Shown here: piece after piece, positions 61,853 through 64,000 of the stretch
How positions within the stretch are numbered: the stretch's first letter is position 1
How the letters are laid out: the number at the start of each line of letters is the position of its first letter
Assembly (NCBI GenBank): GCA_030066975.1
Contig: JASJAO010000003.1
Location: 1 to 64,000, forward strand
Source: Henriciella sp.
Lineage (GTDB): Bacteria; Pseudomonadota; Alphaproteobacteria; Caulobacterales; Hyphomonadaceae
Length of the DNA stretch: 64,000 nt
Reading direction: 5' to 3'
Program-made: the position numbers and the translations under genes
Notes under the pieces: generated by a model
Database searches by the model: none
Told to the model about the DNA's origin: nothing
What the model saw: only the letters and a program-made list of their open reading frames with translations

Positions 61853-62058
61853 TCTAGTCTCCTTGCTGTCGAGCAAGCTATGCCAGCCCGGCTTACGTGC
61901 GCAAGCAATAAGCATCTCTGCCGCTTGATGTGCCTTCGACACAGCAAGGCGTAACAATTACAGTGAACGGCATTTCTTTGTTGCGAACGAGTCTTAACTG
62001 AATAGAAGGGCTAAGGCATGAACACTGCGCCCAACGCATTTAATCTGGAGACGACAGA
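61853..62058. other. Divergent promoter region between cupin and desaturase genes
   Basis: 206 bp with no coding frame that looks real. A GANTC motif (GAGTC) lies near 61990 and A/T-rich stretches near 61965-62000. I cannot assign a definite promoter or operator. Confidence 0.35.
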
Positions 62059-62949
62059 ATGATCCCTCGCTCAAAAGCGATCCCTAAAAATTGGTCGACC
62101 TTTAACTTTGCGAGCTTCTTCTCTGCAGTTCTGTATCCGGTGCTCGGTCTGGCTATGCTGATCACGATGATTGTGCTTGGGTTTGCGCTCTCGGGTCTAA
62201 CCTTGCGTTGGTATTATCTGCCGCTTGGCCTCGGCATCGTGGCCTTGTCGATCTTTGTCTGCAATGCGGGCATCGGTCCGCTGCACAGGATCATTCAGCA
62301 CCGCGCCGGAGAGTTGAAGGCGCCCGCGCAAGTTCTAACCATGATCAACCTGATGATCGCGATGCAGGGCACTGTCAGAGACTGGGTGAACTATCACAGC
62401 CAGCACCATCGCTTCTCGGACAAGCCGGGGGATCCGCATAACCCGTTTGAATCCAAGCGCTGGGCCTGGGTCGGCTGGATCCTGTTTCGCGATGCAAAGG
62501 ATATGATGCGGCCCATGCCGCTGTGGCTGAAGCGTCAGCCTATCGTTGTCTGGATGGATGAGTTCTACAACTCCCTGTCGCTGGTCCTGCACCTGCTCAT
62601 CCCAGCCGCGATCTATCTGATTGTCTGGGCCGCTGGCGGATCCTTGATTCTGACCGCTATCTGTCATGCCTGTTTTGTGATCGGGCGCGCCATACAATTC
62701 CACGCAACCACCTATGGCATCAATGTGCTGGGGCACCTTAAGACACCGGTCTGGGCCGATCACCTGGTTGGACTTCTCACTGGCGGCGAGGCGTTTCACG
62801 ACCATCACCATGATGAACCGCAAAGCGCGCTCCATCGTCCGCGCAAAGGGGTCTGGAACCGGATTGTTGACTATAATGGCACCATCCTGCTTGTTTATGA
62901 GAAGCTCGGTTGGGTGAAGAACCTGAAAATCGCGCCGCAATTCGCTTAG
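62059..62949 (+). CDS. Acyl-CoA/acyl-lipid desaturase (delta-9-like)
   Basis: A protein of 296 residues with four membrane helices and the histidine boxes H-R-I-I-Q-H, H-S-Q-H-H and H-D-H-H-H-D, the stearoyl-CoA desaturase pattern. It probably introduces the first double bond into a saturated acyl chain, in contrast to the delta-12-like enzyme at 16483. The ATG at 62059 follows GGAGACGACAG. It is followed after 21 bp by a serine hydrolase gene on the same strand. Confidence 0.88.
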   Translation: MIPRSKAIPKNWSTFNFASFFSAVLYPVLGLAMLITMIVLGFALSGLTLRWYYLPLGLGIVALSIFVCNAGIGPLHRIIQHRAGELKAPAQVLTMINLMIAMQGTVRDWVNYHSQHHRFSDKPGDPHNPFESKRWAWVGWILFRDAKDMMRPMPLWLKRQPIVVWMDEFYNSLSLVLHLLIPAAIYLIVWAAGGSLILTAICHACFVIGRAIQFHATTYGINVLGHLKTPVWADHLVGLLTGGEAFHDHHHDEPQSALHRPRKGVWNRIVDYNGTILLVYEKLGWVKNLKIAPQFA

Positions 62950-62970
62950 CAGACAGACAGGCTCGTCCTC

Positions 62971-64000
62971 ATGTTCAAATGGAAACCCCTTGCTGCACTG
63001 GCCCTCGCTTGTGCGGGTCTTAGCGCTTGCGCCGTAGAGACGTCAGCGCCGGTGATCGCCACTCAACCCACAGAGGAGGCGTTTGATCCGGCACCCGTGG
63101 ATCAGTTCCTGTCATCCGCGGTCGAAGCGAACCGCACCGTTGGGATGTCTGCTCTCATCTATTTTGAAGGCGAAGAGATTTATTTTGGCGCGCAAGGGTT
63201 TGCCGATCGAGAGGCCGCCCGTCCGATGGCGAGAGATACGCTGGTCAATATCTACTCCATGACCAAACCGGTGACCGGGGTCACGCTGATGACGCTGTAC
63301 GAGGACGGCCTGTTCGAACTGGATGATCCTCTATCAGACTACCTTCCAGAATTTGCAGACGCACGCGTGTTCAAGGGCGTGAATGCAGACGGCAGTTTTC
63401 CGACTGAGCCGGTCAATCGCCCCATCACCGTCATGGATGTCATGCGCCACACAGCCGGCCTCGGTTATGGCTGGGAAGGCGGCCCGCTCGCTGAAGCAAT
63501 GGTGGAAAAGGATTTGTTCAATCCGGACTCAACGCTGGAACAGTTCAGTCAGGATGTCGCCAGCCTACCCTTGTTCTTTCAGCCTGGCACGCGCTGGCAA
63601 TACAGCATTGGCGTTGATATTCAGGCGCGCCTTGCCGAAGTGCTCAGCGGTCAACCATTCGAGGAGTTGATGCATGAGCGGGTGTTGGACCCGCTCGGCA
63701 TGTCGGAGACCGGCTTTCACGCCCCAAATGACCAGAAGGCGCGGGTCTCAGCGATCTATGTTCGCGATGAGGACGGCAATCTGGAACGCGAGCCTGACGA
63801 ACTGGTCTACGGCTTTGCCGCGGAAGCGCCCTCCCTCACCATGGGTGGATCGGGTCTGGTCTCAACCCTCGATGACTACATGACCTTCGCTTTGATGCTG
63901 CAGAACGAGGGGACGCATAATGGCGCAGAGATCCTGAAACCGGAAACCATTGCCCTGATGGCTACTGATCACTTACCTGCAGAGGTTGAGGACAGAGCCT
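62971..64000 (+). CDS. Serine hydrolase (class C beta-lactamase-like) lipoprotein, runs off right edge
   Basis: 343 codons are visible, open to the end of the window. The signal peptide ends L-S-A-C (Cys about 20), so it is a lipoprotein. The active serine is S96 in S-M-T-K (S-x-x-K). The second motif is W-Q-Y-S-I-G-V-D, the Tyr-Ser variant common in esterase-type members, and the H-x-G triad is not yet reached. The domain is the penicillin-binding-protein/beta-lactamase class C fold found in esterases, D-aminopeptidases and EstB-like enzymes, so beta-lactam hydrolysis should not be assumed. It is in line with the desaturase and may be its operon partner. Confidence 0.85.
   Translation, partial: MFKWKPLAALALACAGLSACAVETSAPVIATQPTEEAFDPAPVDQFLSSAVEANRTVGMSALIYFEGEEIYFGAQGFADREAARPMARDTLVNIYSMTKPVTGVTLMTLYEDGLFELDDPLSDYLPEFADARVFKGVNADGSFPTEPVNRPITVMDVMRHTAGLGYGWEGGPLAEAMVEKDLFNPDSTLEQFSQDVASLPLFFQPGTRWQYSIGVDIQARLAEVLSGQPFEELMHERVLDPLGMSETGFHAPNDQKARVSAIYVRDEDGNLEREPDELVYGFAAEAPSLTMGGSGLVSTLDDYMTFALMLQNEGTHNGAEILKPETIALMATDHLPAEVEDRA

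Noticed and set aside
62971-64000. A beta-lactamase resistance gene
   Set aside because: The S-x-x-K fold is shared with many esterases and peptidases, and the visible motifs (Y-S-I in place of Y-S/A-N) fit the esterase-type members better. No resistance claim is justified.

Overview
The window looks like an ordinary stretch of chromosome from a moderately GC-rich alphaproteobacterium, most probably a Hyphomonadaceae/Caulobacterales-type marine organism. That placement is inferred from gene content: a DUF2336 protein, a degenerate EAL protein, a TipN-like coiled-coil protein, stand-alone ParE, many predicted outer-membrane or periplasmic lipoproteins and abundant acyl-CoA enzymes. It is not from a database match. 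Genes are tightly packed. Many convergent pairs overlap at their 3' ends, and only one tRNA gene (Asp) is present.

Left edge (1-884): the only clearly mobile DNA. The 3' end of an IS3-family transposase enters from the left. Its terminal repeat has cut a tyrosine integrase gene whose 5' end lies just beyond the 3' end of tRNA-Asp. This is a tRNA-anchored island boundary with a killed integrase.

1-17 kb: AsmA protein, an M1 aminopeptidase lipoprotein with an altered GAMEN motif, a luciferase-like monooxygenase, a coupled M14 carboxypeptidase and flavin oxidoreductase pair, parE, a DUF2785 lipoprotein, a JmjC/cupin-like protein, and a translationally coupled pair of exported amidohydrolases in which the second has lost its metal ligands.

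16-29 kb: fatty-acid desaturase, Nudix hydrolase, degenerate EAL protein, DUF2336 protein, CoA transferase, small membrane proteins, a tyrosine phosphatase, a periplasmic chaperone-like protein coupled to a secreted protein with calcium-loop-like motifs, the maf/thioesterase/infA cluster, and an unusual MGS-domain/cytosine-deaminase-like fusion.

29-46 kb: a TipN-like polar coiled-coil candidate, a ParD-like/zeta toxin-antitoxin module with a perfect palindrome over its promoter, then lipid and acyl-CoA genes (crotonase, sterol-desaturase-family hydroxylase, acyl-CoA synthetase, MaoC hydratase, thiolase). These are interleaved with two diguanylate cyclases, msrB, a prolyl oligopeptidase, a BON-LysM protein, a TlpA-like lipoprotein and a very acidic low-complexity protein.

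46-64 kb: a TetR-MFP-RND efflux operon whose pump lacks two of the three classic proton-relay residues, a divergent nitroreductase, acyl-CoA dehydrogenase, and a three-gene YceI operon ending in a cytochrome b561-YceI fusion. Next come tsaC, a D-2-hydroxyacid-type FAD dehydrogenase, a zinc-ribbon membrane protein divergent from zur, a cupin protein and a second desaturase. A serine hydrolase lipoprotein runs off the right edge.

The recurring themes are lipid and acyl-CoA metabolism (two desaturases, hydroxylase, ligase, crotonase, MaoC, thiolase, dehydrogenase, CoA transferase, Nudix), envelope proteins, and c-di-GMP or cell-polarity signalling. No CRISPR array, phage structural genes or obvious defence island is visible. 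The best candidates for something little described are the amidohydrolase/pseudo-amidohydrolase pair, the MGS-deaminase fusion, the YceI/b561 operon and the ParD-like/zeta module.
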